Shown here: positions 42,714-51,240 of the stretch, one piece after another
Layout: each line of letters opens with the position of its first letter
Numbering within the stretch: the stretch's first letter is position 1
Assembly (NCBI GenBank): GCA_945877035.1
Contig: CAMCQH010000010.1
Location: 1-51,802, forward strand
Length of the DNA stretch: 51,802 nt
From: an uncultured Clostridium sp.
GTDB taxonomy: Bacteria; Bacillota; Clostridia; TANB77; CAG-508
Direction: 5' to 3'
Position numbers and translations under genes: made by a program
The notes under the pieces: generated by a model
The model's database searches: none
The model's input: the letters and a program-made list of their open reading frames with translations, nothing else
Told to the model about the DNA's origin: nothing

Positions 42714-42986
42714 TTATTTATAATTATTTTTCAATAATTCCTTCCTAAAAGAACTTAAAATCTCTGATTCAGAAGTGCCAAGTACAACAGATATAGCAGA
42801 CAATTCAAAATCTTTTATAATTCTTCTTCCTTTTTCAATTTTATATATACCATCAGAATTTATATCAATACCTAACATCATAAGTTTATCAGACAATTCA
42901 GCTTGAGATAAGTTTTTAGCCTCTCTCAAATCTCTAATTTTTTGCCCTACTACATTAGATTTTCCATCATATTTTCTACTAATCAT
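42714..42986 (-). CDS. XRE-family helix-turn-helix regulator
   Basis: 90 aa from the ATG at 42984-42986 (MISRKYDGKSN), five bases after GTGGAG; upstream open frame lacks a better site. The helix-turn-helix reads VVGQKIRDLREAKNLSQAELSDKLMMLGIDINSDGIYKIEKGRR, with an unusually long loop between helices. It is divergent from the pilin-anchored FGE-like gene; the 143-bp gap could hold shared regulation, including a duplicated TAGTCG motif at 43059-43074. Confidence 0.85.
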   Translation of the reverse strand: MISRKYDGKSNVVGQKIRDLREAKNLSQAELSDKLMMLGIDINSDGIYKIEKGRRIIKDFELSAISVVLGTSESEILSSFRKELLKNNYK

Positions 42987-43026
42987 AATAACTCCACAAT
43001 TTTTTAAATAAAATTTTAATATATAC

Positions 43027-43056
43027 TTGATTTTATTATAAAAGTTATGATAATAT
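43027..43056 (+). promoter_or_regulatory. Likely promoter of the pilin/FGE gene
   Basis: TTGATT (43027-43032), 18-bp spacer, TAATAT (43051-43056), followed by repeated AGTCG motifs. Confidence 0.5.
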
Positions 43057-43129
43057 ATAGTCGTGTTAGTCGATAAAACTTGACCAATAACACAAATTAA
43101 CAAAAGAAAGGTAGAAAGAGGGAGAAAAA

Positions 43130-44383
43130 ATGAAAAAATTTTTTAATGAAAACAAAGCAATTACACTAGTAGCGTTAGTAATTACAATAGTACTGTTGTT
43201 GATATTAGCAGGAATATCAATACAGGCACTAACAAACCAAGGATTATTTGCACAAGCACAAAAAGCAAAAGAAATAACAGAACAAAAAAAATCAGAGGAA
43301 AACGCAAAATTATATGAATATGAGCAATGGATGAAAAATTATGAAAATGGACAAATCTTTACAAATGTAGATCCAAGTAAAACAAACCCAGAAGCAGCAA
43401 TGCCAAAAGGGGCAACACTTATTGAAGGAGATGCAACAAAAGGAATAGTAATAATAGACAGTAAAGACAACGAATGGGTATGGGTACAAGTACCAAAAAC
43501 AGTATTTACAACAGCAACAAAAGCAGATGAATATGATAAAATAAAAGCAGATTTAATATCATATGCATCAACATATAGAGAAGGAAAAGCAGGACAAGGT
43601 TGGAATTGGACAGATGAATGGTATGATGGATGTGGAATAGCAGACAGTAACACATATACAGAAATGTATAATAAAATGTTAAGTAGTGTATATACAAATG
43701 GAGGATTTTGGATATCAAGATATGAAATAGGAGATAGTACAGCAACAGCAAGTAATACAACAAGAACAAATAGTAGTGGAACAACAGGAATAGCAGTAAG
43801 TAAAGCAGATCAAATACCTTATAACTATGTAACATGTAGCCAAGCACAAGCAGTAGCAAGCGGAATGTCAACAGATACAAAAAAAACAAGTAGTTTATTA
43901 TTTGGAATTCAATGGGATTTAGTATGTAAATATTTAGAAGTAAATGAAAATTGGGATACAACTACAAATACAGCATCATATTATCTAAATACTAAAAGTA
44001 CAAGTTGGGGAAATTATAAAGATAGTAGTTTAACATTAAATAGAGGAAAATATTTAGTTGGAGGAAGTGACTCAAATACATGGACAGCATATAATGTAGA
44101 TACAGCAAATTATGTAACGAATTCACAAACATCAAGCAATGAAAGCTATTATCAATTATTAACAACAGGAGCATCAGAACAAACAAATAAAATGAATATA
44201 TGTGATTTTGCAGGAAATGAGAGGGAATGGACATTAGAGAAATCTTCCGACACGAACTATCTTTGTACTTCTAGGGGAGGAGATTACGGTAGTGGTGGCT
44301 CTGACTATCCAGCTTCTGACCGCTGCAAATACAATACGACATATAGCAACTACCACATTGGAATTCGTTCCGCACTTTATTAG
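43130..44383 (+). CDS. Pilin-like anchor + FGE/C-type-lectin display protein
   Basis: 417 aa. The N-terminus is a type IV pilin-like signal and helix (NKAITLVALVITIVLLLILAGISI, coiled region to about 75). The rest has the fold seen in formylglycine-generating-enzyme/C-type-lectin proteins: VWVQVPK, GGFWISRYEIG, NICDFAGNEREWTLE and a C-terminal RGGDYGSGG...PASDR...HIGIRSALY. Such C-termini are classic targets of diversity-generating retroelements. The final ~145 bases switch to T/C-ending codons and higher G+C than the A-ending codons before them. No reverse transcriptase or template repeat is in the window. It is probably displayed outside the cell for binding. Start ATG after AGAGGGAG. Confidence 0.85.
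   Translation: MKKFFNENKAITLVALVITIVLLLILAGISIQALTNQGLFAQAQKAKEITEQKKSEENAKLYEYEQWMKNYENGQIFTNVDPSKTNPEAAMPKGATLIEGDATKGIVIIDSKDNEWVWVQVPKTVFTTATKADEYDKIKADLISYASTYREGKAGQGWNWTDEWYDGCGIADSNTYTEMYNKMLSSVYTNGGFWISRYEIGDSTATASNTTRTNSSGTTGIAVSKADQIPYNYVTCSQAQAVASGMSTDTKKTSSLLFGIQWDLVCKYLEVNENWDTTTNTASYYLNTKSTSWGNYKDSSLTLNRGKYLVGGSDSNTWTAYNVDTANYVTNSQTSSNESYYQLLTTGASEQTNKMNICDFAGNEREWTLEKSSDTNYLCTSRGGDYGSGGSDYPASDRCKYNTTYSNYHIGIRSALY
44236..44383 (+). other. Candidate DGR variable region
   Basis: The last 49 codons of the gene use mostly NNC/NNT codons (GAC, TAT, CTT, TGT, TCT, GCT, CGC, TGC, AAC) and the only AGG-GGA-GGA run, unlike the A-ending usage upstream. This is what adenine-specific mutagenesis of AAC/AAT template codons leaves. 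Confidence 0.5.
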
Positions 44384-44448
44384 CAAAAATTATGTAAATT
44401 GAATAGCTCAAATAATAATAAATCCCCCTAGCACTTAAGATAACATCT

Positions 44449-44495
44449 AAAGAACTGGTAATATCTATTACAAGATAACCAGTTCTTTATTTTTT
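44449..44495 (+). terminator. Terminator after the pilin/FGE gene
   Basis: AAAGAACTGGT (44449-44459) pairs with ACCAGTTCTTT (44478-44488), followed by ATTTTTT. Confidence 0.85.
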
Positions 44496-44580
44496 CAATG
44501 TACTAAATATTAAAATTCATAAAACAAAAACACACCTCATATAGTTTATAAAGAAAAAACAAAACCAAAGAGGTGAAAAA

Positions 44581-45522
44581 ATGGAAAGGACAATGTCAGT
44601 AGAAGAAAAAATAAAAAGAGCAGAGGAAATATATGCAAGAAGGCAAGAAGGAACGCAAAAAAGAACAGCAACAGTAACAGTAAACAACGAAAATAAAAAA
44701 GACATAAAATTACTAAAGAAAATGATAATACAAATAATTGTAAGCCTATTAATCTATCTCGTTGTATATATAATTCAAAACAATAATTACATATTCTCAG
44801 AAGATTTCCTAAAAAAAGCAAACGAAATACTATCATACGACATGAACTTTGTACAAATATATGAAAACATAAAACAAAATATAGAACAAGGAATAAACCA
44901 AATTAATGGAGAAAACCAAGGAGAAGTAGAAAACACAGAAAACACAGAAAATAATAGCGAAAGCACAGAAAATATAAATGAAAATGCAATAGGAGGAGCA
45001 GAAGAAAATATAACAGACAATACAAATCAAACACAAGATACAAGGGAAACACAAAATAATGAACAAACATCAGAGCAAAATGCAGAAACAACAGAACTAT
45101 CGCAAGAAGAACAAGACATAGCAAATATAAAAGCAACAACAACATTTATAAAACCAGTAGAAGGAGAAATAAGCTCAAAATTTGGACAAAGAGAGCCAAC
45201 AACAAGTACAGTACCTAAAAATCATACAGGAGTAGACATAGCAGCAAACATGGGAACAAAAATATTATCAGCCACAGGAGGAGAGGTTGTAATAGCCTCA
45301 GAAGAGGGCGACTTCGGAAAACATTTAAAAATACAAATAGGAGAAGTAAGCGTAATTTACGCACATTGCAACAATTTATATGTAAAACAAGGAGACCAAG
45401 TAACACAAGGACAAGAAATAGCAGAAGTAGGCTCAACAGGAAACTCAACAGGCCCACACCTACATTTTGAAATAAGAATTTCTGAAAGAACAATAGACCC
45501 TGAAAAAATATTAGAATTATAA
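44581..45522 (+). CDS. SpoIVFA-like M23 membrane protein
   Basis: 313 aa. A cytoplasmic Lys/Arg-rich start, one membrane helix (about 45-65, MIIQIIVSLLIYLVVYII), a long Asn/Glu/Thr-rich linker (about 100-175) and a C-terminal M23 domain (about 195-310; HTGVDIAANMG, YAHCNNLY, GPHLHFEIR). With the SpoIVFB-type protease 53 bases downstream and minD beyond, it matches SpoIVFA, which in Bacillus holds the SpoIVFB protease inactive in the outer forespore membrane. The M23 zinc residues are kept, unlike in many SpoIVFA proteins. Start after AAAGAGGTG. Confidence 0.82.
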   Translation: MERTMSVEEKIKRAEEIYARRQEGTQKRTATVTVNNENKKDIKLLKKMIIQIIVSLLIYLVVYIIQNNNYIFSEDFLKKANEILSYDMNFVQIYENIKQNIEQGINQINGENQGEVENTENTENNSESTENINENAIGGAEENITDNTNQTQDTRETQNNEQTSEQNAETTELSQEEQDIANIKATTTFIKPVEGEISSKFGQREPTTSTVPKNHTGVDIAANMGTKILSATGGEVVIASEEGDFGKHLKIQIGEVSVIYAHCNNLYVKQGDQVTQGQEIAEVGSTGNSTGPHLHFEIRISERTIDPEKILEL

Positions 45523-45575
45523 AAGGCTTATAGGTAGCCAACGATAAAACCTAAATATAAAAAAGGAAAATAAAT

Positions 45576-46232
45576 ATGAGATTCAGAATAGACTTAAAAA
45601 TATTCATTTTTTTAATTTTATTTTATTTTACAAAACAAATTGAAATATATGCAATGATAATGATTTTTGCCATAATCCATGAACTAGGACATCTACTAGC
45701 AGGACTACTAATGGGAATGAAACCTGAAAAAATAGAAATAATGCCATTTGGAGTATCAATATCATTTAAAATAAATGCTAAAGAATACAACAAAAAAATA
45801 AAAAAAGGAAATATTTTAGAAATAAAAAAAATAATAGTTGCACTTGCAGGACCAATTACCAATTTTATAATAATTTTGATAGCATGTAATTTAAAAATAA
45901 ATTTAATAAAAAGCCTATTAATTATTTACACCAATTTTTTAATTATGATATTTAACCTATTACCAATTTATCCACTTGATGGAGGCAGAATTTTAAAAGG
46001 AATTTTACATATTATTTTTGGAAAAAGAAAATCAGAAAAATACACTAATATTATATCGAACATAGCAGTAATAATAATTACATCGATATCAAGCATATTG
46101 ATATTGTATGTTCATAATATAGCGATTTTATTAATTGATATATATTTATGGTATTTAGTATTAAAAGAAAATTCAATATACAAAAAGAGAGAAGAGATTT
46201 ATAAAAAACTACTTGAAAATAATACAATTTAA
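45576..46232 (+). CDS. SpoIVFB-like M50 intramembrane protease
   Basis: 218 aa, multi-spanning. Zinc-binding HELGH (residues about 39-43, FAIIHELGHLLAGLLMGM) and the second motif NLLPIYPLDGGRIL (Asp ligand). A short lineage-specific C-terminus follows and no CBS domain is seen. In Bacillus, SpoIVFB cuts pro-sigma-K across the forespore membrane; the neighbouring SpoIVFA-like gene supports that role here, although sporulation itself cannot be proved from this window. Ribosome site AAAGGAAA. Confidence 0.88.
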   Translation: MRFRIDLKIFIFLILFYFTKQIEIYAMIMIFAIIHELGHLLAGLLMGMKPEKIEIMPFGVSISFKINAKEYNKKIKKGNILEIKKIIVALAGPITNFIIILIACNLKINLIKSLLIIYTNFLIMIFNLLPIYPLDGGRILKGILHIIFGKRKSEKYTNIISNIAVIIITSISSILILYVHNIAILLIDIYLWYLVLKENSIYKKREEIYKKLLENNTI

Positions 46233-46270
46233 TAGTAAACTATACTTAAGAAAAAAAGAAGGAGATCCAA

Positions 46271-47074
46271 ATGATGAAAGGTAAAATAAAACAAGAAAAA
46301 GGAATAACTATGACAGCATTAGTAATAACAGTAATAACATTATTAATATTAACAAATGTAATGATATATAATACACAAAGTAGCCTAAATATAAATAAAC
46401 TAACAAATTTATACAATGACATAGAATTATTAAGAGATAAAATTTCAACATATTATAATGAATATGGAAAAATACCAGCAGAAACAAAATATACAAATAC
46501 AAATGGATTATCAAGTGTATTAAGTACTCAAAATGATACAGGAAATTTCTATGTAATTGATTTAGAAGCAATGCAAGGAATAATATTAAATTATGGTAAG
46601 GACTATGAAAAAGTAAAAAATGATAAAACAAATGCAAATAACTACACAGACTTATATATAATTAACGAAGATAGTCACAATATATTCTATGTAAAAGGAA
46701 TAGAAATAAAAGAAAAAGATGAAAGAAAAATATATTATACTGATTATACACAACCTGATGAAACAATTATAGATTTAAGATATATAGATGGAATTTTGAT
46801 ACCAAATGGTTATTATTATATTGGGAAAACAAAAGATAAGAGTGGAAATGAGAGTATAGTAATATCAAATGTGCAAGGAGAAACAATAGACACAAGCAAA
46901 ACAAACCAATATGTGTGGACAAAACAAATTGCAGAAATAGAAAATAAACCAAGTAGTGTCACACTAGAAAGCAATCAAAATGAAAATGAATTTGTAATAA
47001 GTGTAAATACAAATAAAGGATATTTTAAAAATTCTGAAGGTAAAGTTCAATATATAGTAGTAGATGAAGAATAA
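46271..47074 (+). CDS. Pilin-like secreted protein
   Basis: 267 aa. The N-terminus KQEKGITMTALVITVITLLILTNVMIYN resembles a type IV pilin/pseudopilin signal (cleavage expected after KG) with its hydrophobic helix. The long soluble part is Asn/Thr/Tyr-rich (YYNEYGKIPAETKYTNTNG, GNFYVIDLEAMQGI, LIPNGYYYIGKTKD). The N-terminal motif (EKGIT.TALVIT) is related to that of the FGE-like display protein at 43130, so both may use the same prepilin peptidase and export path. Strong AAGGAGA site; ends at a clear terminator before minD. Its presence inside the spoIVF-min block is unusual. Confidence 0.78.
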   Translation: MMKGKIKQEKGITMTALVITVITLLILTNVMIYNTQSSLNINKLTNLYNDIELLRDKISTYYNEYGKIPAETKYTNTNGLSSVLSTQNDTGNFYVIDLEAMQGIILNYGKDYEKVKNDKTNANNYTDLYIINEDSHNIFYVKGIEIKEKDERKIYYTDYTQPDETIIDLRYIDGILIPNGYYYIGKTKDKSGNESIVISNVQGETIDTSKTNQYVWTKQIAEIENKPSSVTLESNQNENEFVISVNTNKGYFKNSEGKVQYIVVDEE

Positions 47075-47132
47075 TTGACAAAAGATTATACATTAAAAAA
47101 ATAATAAATCCAAATAGTTCAACTATTGAATA

Positions 47133-47170
47133 AAAAAGAATTAAGTTAATAATAGCTTAATTCTTTTTAT
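47133..47170 (+). terminator. Terminator before minD
   Basis: AAAAAGAATTAAG pairs with CTTAATTCTTTTT. Confidence 0.85.
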
Positions 47171-47231
47171 ATTAACATTAAAAACTCTGTAAAAGAATTG
47201 TAACATTTTTGAAATATTCCTGTAAAAATAA

Positions 47232-47260
47232 TTGACTTTTAACCCTTTTCGTTGTATTAT
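47232..47260 (+). promoter_or_regulatory. minD promoter
   Basis: TTGACT (47232-47237), 17-bp spacer, TATTAT (47255-47260). Confidence 0.75.
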
Positions 47261-47306
47261 ATATACATAAAAAATGAGTGTTTTTAAAATCCTAAGGAGG
47301 AAAAAT

Positions 47307-48098
47307 ATGGGAGAAGTAATAGTTATAACATCAGGAAAAGGCGGAGTAGGAAAAACAACAACAACAGCAAATTTAGGTTCAAGTTTAGCAGTAGAAGGAA
47401 AAAAAGTATGTTTAGTAGACACAGACATAGGATTAAGAAACCTAGACGTTGTAATGGGACTAGAAAACAGAATAGTATATGACATAGTAGATGTTGTTGA
47501 AGAAAAATGTAAATTAAGACAAGCCTTAATAAAAGATAAAAGATTTAAAGAATTATACCTACTACCAGCTGCACAAACAAGAGATAAAAGCGCTGTAAAT
47601 GAAGAACAAATGAAGGAATTAACAAATAAATTAAAAGAAGAATTTGACTATATACTTATAGACTGCCCAGCAGGAATAGAACAAGGATTTAAAAATGCTA
47701 TTGCAGGAGCAGACCGTGCAATAGTAGTAACAACAGCTGAAATATCAGCAATAAGAGATGCAGACAGAATAATAGGATTATTAGAATCATCAGAAATCAA
47801 AAATCCAGAATTAGTAATAAACAGAATAAGACCAAACATGGTAAGAAAAGGTGAAATGATGGATGTTGATGATATAGTAGATTTATTATCAATAGATTTA
47901 ATAGGTGTTGTACCAGATGATGAATACATAATAACACAAACAAACAAAGGGGAACCAGTAATACAAAACAAAAAAGCGCCATCTGGAAAAGCATATATTG
48001 AAATAGCAAAAAGAGTACTAGGAGAAAAAATAGAAGTAACAATACCTGGTAGAGAAAAAGGCTTTTGGGCAAAAATAAAGAAATTATTTAAAAAATAA
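47307..48098 (+). CDS. minD: Septum-site-determining ATPase MinD
   Basis: 263-aa ParA-type ATPase. Deviant Walker A GKGGVGKTTTT at the N-terminus, DTDIGLRNLDVVMGLENRIVYDIVD, YILIDCPAGIEQGF, and a C-terminal amphipathic membrane-targeting helix (GFWAKIKKLFKK). The ATG at 47307 follows AAGGAGG; the open frame 33 bases upstream is not used. MinD binds the membrane in its ATP form and, with MinE (and MinC elsewhere), keeps the division septum at mid-cell. minC is not in the window. It starts a minD-minE-rodA operon with its own promoter. Confidence 0.97.
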   Translation: MGEVIVITSGKGGVGKTTTTANLGSSLAVEGKKVCLVDTDIGLRNLDVVMGLENRIVYDIVDVVEEKCKLRQALIKDKRFKELYLLPAAQTRDKSAVNEEQMKELTNKLKEEFDYILIDCPAGIEQGFKNAIAGADRAIVVTTAEISAIRDADRIIGLLESSEIKNPELVINRIRPNMVRKGEMMDVDDIVDLLSIDLIGVVPDDEYIITQTNKGEPVIQNKKAPSGKAYIEIAKRVLGEKIEVTIPGREKGFWAKIKKLFKK

Positions 48099-48134
48099 TA
48101 TAATGGCAATTAGCAATTGGAGGGATAGGAAATA

Positions 48135-48743
48135 ATGTTTGAAAATATAACAAAATTCTTTAAAAATATAGGAAAAAAAGAAAACAAAAAACAAACGCAA
48201 GAAAATTCAAAGGATGCGGCGAAAGAAAGATTACATTTAGTATTAATGCAAGATAGAGCAAATGTATCAGCAGACTTTTTAGAATTAATGAAACAAGAAA
48301 TAATAGATGTTATAAAAAAATACATAGAAATCGATGAAAAAGAAATAGATGTAAGATTAACAAACAAAGAAAATGAAGATGGAACAAATGGAGCTCCAGC
48401 ATTATATGCAAATATTCCTATTCTCAATATAAAAAATGATGCAAGAAAAATAGGCAAAAATGATATAGAAACAAAACAAGATGACAAAAAACAAACTGAA
48501 AAAGAGCAAAAGGAAGAAAATAAAAAAGAAGATAATCAAGAAAAAATAAAAAGTGAAGAAAAACAAGAAAGCAAAGAAAATGAAGAAAATATAAAAGCGA
48601 ATAATGAAGCTAATAACGAAGAAAATAAGGATAATGAAGCACAAGAAAAGGTACAAGCAATTATAGAAGAAATAATAGAAAAAGTAGAAGATAAAGAACA
48701 AGACAAACATCAAGTAAAAGAAGAGATTAAATCAGAAAAATAA
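48135..48743 (+). CDS. minE: MinE with a long charged C-terminal tail
   Basis: 202 aa, about twice the usual MinE. Residues 1-110 match the family: amphipathic N-terminus (MFENITKFFKN), KDAAKERLHLVLMQDRANVSADFLELMKQEI, VIKKYIEIDEKEIDVRLTN, ALYANIPI. The remaining ~90 residues are almost entirely Glu, Lys, Asn and Gln (for example EKEQKEENKKEDNQEK and QAIIEEIIEKVEDKEQD). They look disordered with a short coiled-coil. MinE stimulates MinD ATPase to drive oscillation. Thirty-six bases after minD, 21 before rodA. Confidence 0.9.
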   Translation: MFENITKFFKNIGKKENKKQTQENSKDAAKERLHLVLMQDRANVSADFLELMKQEIIDVIKKYIEIDEKEIDVRLTNKENEDGTNGAPALYANIPILNIKNDARKIGKNDIETKQDDKKQTEKEQKEENKKEDNQEKIKSEEKQESKENEENIKANNEANNEENKDNEAQEKVQAIIEEIIEKVEDKEQDKHQVKEEIKSEK

Positions 48744-48764
48744 GAATAGAAAAAGAGTGATTTA

Positions 48765-49872
48765 ATGAGAAAAAGAGAATTAAAAAACATGGAATGGGGA
48801 CTGTTAATAGTTGCAATTATTCTTACAGCCATAGGATTAATTGCACTATTTTCAGCCACTCAAGAAACAGAATATGATGAATTTAAAAAACAAACAATAT
48901 GGTTTGGTGTAAGCATAGTAATGATGGTAATAGTAATGCTAATAAATTATGAAACATTAGTAAAACTATCGCCAATTTTTTATGGAATATTCATTATACT
49001 ATTAATAGCAGTCTTATTTACAACACCAGTAAATGGAGCAACAAGCTGGTTTAATATAGGAGCATTTTCATTCCAACCATCTGAATTTGCTAAAATAGCA
49101 GTTATATTATTTTTAACATTTGTAATATCAAAAATACAGCAAAGATATGCTGAAGACATAAATAAACCAACTAGACTATTAATAATATTTGTAGTATTAG
49201 CACTACCATTATTATTAATAATAAAACAACCAGATTACGGAACAGCAATGGCATTCTGCATAGCTTTAGCAATGATGCTATTCACATCAGGACTAGATAA
49301 AAAATATATAATTGGAGCATTAATAGTAATTTGTGTATCAGTACCAATATTATATAATTTTATACTACCAGAACATGCAAAAAAAAGAATAGATATATTT
49401 TTAAATCCTGAATCAGACCCACGCGGAAGCGGATACAATATAATACAGTCAAAATTAGCAATAGGAGCAGGTGGGCTAACAGGAATGGGACTATTAAAAG
49501 GAAATCAAACTCAATTAGGATACTTATATCCAAAAACAACAGACTTTATATATTCAGTAATAGGAGAAGAAATGGGCTTTATAATAGGCCGGTACTATTG
49601 TAGTCTTGTACACATTTTTAGTAACAAAAGCACTGTATGTAGCTAAGACTGCAAAAGATAATACAGGCTCATTAATAGCTTCTGGAATAGCAGGAATATT
49701 TTTGTTCCATATGGCTGAAAATATAGGTATGGTAATGGGATTATTGCCAATTACAGGAGTTCCACTATTATTTGTTAGTTATGGAGGAAGTTCATTAATA
49801 ACAAGCTATATGTTAATTGGGATATTGCTAAATATTAGTAGTAAAAGGCAGAAAACAATATTTGTAAAATAA
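48765..49872 (+). CDS. rodA: RodA/FtsW-family SEDS glycosyltransferase, +1 shift at CGG
   Basis: About 369 aa with ten membrane helices when read through a +1 shift at 49590. Family motifs: ATSWFNIGAFSFQPSEFAK, KQPDYGTAM, QSKLAIGAGGLTGMGLLKGNQTQLGYLYPKTTDFIYSVIGEEMG and, after the shift, FHMAENIGMVMGLLPITGVPLLFVSYGGSS. It polymerises lipid II for the elongating or dividing wall; its place after minDE and its sequence suit RodA. After FIIG the zero frame has CGG (49590-49592) and stops 18 codons later, losing the last three helices including the conserved GIPLPFVSYGG-type motif. Skipping the C gives GGTIVVLYTFL. A loss would be expected to be harmful. Confidence 0.9.
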
Positions 49873-49887
49873 AAAAGAGATATTAAG

Positions 49888-50109
49888 TAGTCCGCCTCTA
49901 GAAGTTGACATTATTTATTTTTAAATGTTAAATGGCTCTTTCCATAAATTAAGATATTCTAAGCTCTATCTTTGGCACCCTTTCTGTGCTGATTTTCTTT
50001 TAGAAAATCACACGAACATTTTCCAAAGATTTCGCTAAGAATATCTAAATTTACTACAGTCACACATTTAATATTTAAAAATAAATAATATCAACTTCTA
50101 GAGGCTACT
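49888..50109. repeat. Long inverted-repeat element B
   Basis: Arms of 40 bp (49895-49934 and 50065-50104, starting CCTCTAGAAG) match with two mismatches and enclose 130 bp. Inside, AGATATTCTAAGC and CTTTGG pair with GCTAAGAATATCT and CCAAAG, giving a nested hairpin. Outer borders TAGTCCG and CTACT match those of element A at 15158. No ORF. It fills the gap between rodA and the Dus gene. Confidence 0.85.
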
Positions 50110-50155
50110 CTATATTAATAAGGGATGGATAGTTCATCTTGTTTAGGAGAAAGAT

Positions 50156-51127
50156 ATGTATTTAAAGAAGTTGAAGATAGGAAATGTAGAATTAGAAAAT
50201 AACTTAATATTAGCTCCAATGGCAGGTGTAACAGATTTAAGCTTTCGAAAAATATGTAAAGAATTTGGACCTGGACTTGTATGTACAGAAATGGTAAGTA
50301 GTAAAGCTATTTTTTATGATGATTCAAAAACGAAGCTATTAATGAATACAGAAGGAGAAAAAAGGCCTATTAGTATGCAAATATTTGGTAGTGACGAAGA
50401 AACAATGGGTTATGCTGCAAAATATGTGAGCAAATTAGCTGATATTGTTGATATAAATATGGGATGCCCAGCTCCAAAGGTAGTGAAAAATGGTGATGGA
50501 AGTAAGTTACTTTTAGATATTGAAAAAGCAGAAAAAGTAATAAAATCAGTAGTAAAAAATTCAAGTAAGCCAGTAACTTTAAAATTAAGAAAAGGATGGG
50601 ACTTAAATAATATTGTTGCAGTAGAGTTTGCACAGATGGCAGAAAATGCAGGAGTATCAGCAATTACTATACATGGAAGAACAAGAACAGAAATGTACTC
50701 TGGCAAAGCAGATTTAGATATAATTAAAAAAGTGAAGGAAAGTGTAAAAATTCCCGTCATAGGAAATGGAGATATAGTTGATGAAGAAGCTGCTTTAAAA
50801 ATGTTTGAATATACAGGTGTTGATGGAATAATGATAGGTAGAGGGACATTTGGAAATCCATGGATTTTCGAAAGAATAAAATATTTTCTAGAAACAGGAG
50901 AAAAATTGCAAGAGATATCTAAAGAAGAAAAATTAAGAGTAATAAAAAAACATATTAAATTAGAATTACAAGAAAAAGAAGAAATTACAGCAATAAGAGA
51001 AATGAGAAAACATATTGCTTGGTACACTAAAAACATGCCAAATTCTAGTGAATTTAGAAATGAGATAAATAAAATTGAAGATAAAGATGCGTTGATTAAA
51101 AAAGTAGAAGAGTTTTTTTATTACTAA
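50156..51127 (+). CDS. dus: tRNA-dihydrouridine synthase (DusB-like)
   Basis: 323 aa, full length. A TIM barrel with N-terminal LAPMAGVTDLSFRKICKEFGPGL, the catalytic Cys region NMGCPAPKVVKNGDGSKLL, FMN-binding and substrate segments KLRKGWD, TIHGRTRTEMYSGKADLDII, PVIGNGDI and DGIMIGRGTFGNPWIF. A C-terminal helical domain (LRVIKKHIKLELQ...AWYTKNMPNSSEFR) follows. It reduces uridines in the tRNA D-loop with NADPH and FMN. Start after TAGGAGAAAGAT. In Bacillus-type genomes dusB is often a single conserved gene; here it follows element B, so it probably has its own promoter near 50110. Confidence 0.95.
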   Translation: MYLKKLKIGNVELENNLILAPMAGVTDLSFRKICKEFGPGLVCTEMVSSKAIFYDDSKTKLLMNTEGEKRPISMQIFGSDEETMGYAAKYVSKLADIVDINMGCPAPKVVKNGDGSKLLLDIEKAEKVIKSVVKNSSKPVTLKLRKGWDLNNIVAVEFAQMAENAGVSAITIHGRTRTEMYSGKADLDIIKKVKESVKIPVIGNGDIVDEEAALKMFEYTGVDGIMIGRGTFGNPWIFERIKYFLETGEKLQEISKEEKLRVIKKHIKLELQEKEEITAIREMRKHIAWYTKNMPNSSEFRNEINKIEDKDALIKKVEEFFYY

Positions 51128-51185
51128 AGAAAAGTCAAGATACATATTAAATCATCTTTAAACAAATAATTAGAATATGCATTAT

Positions 51186-51195
51186 TTTGTCGAAT
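51186..51195 (+). promoter_or_regulatory. Spo0A-box-like site
   Basis: TTTGTCGAAT, one base off the consensus. The rest of 51128-51462 holds the terminator below, a GAAGTTGGGAG repeat pair (51361-51381) and A/T-rich sequence. Confidence 0.3.
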
Positions 51196-51240
51196 TTTGC
51201 GATGAGTTTTACATAAAAATATTTTAAAATTATTTACAAA

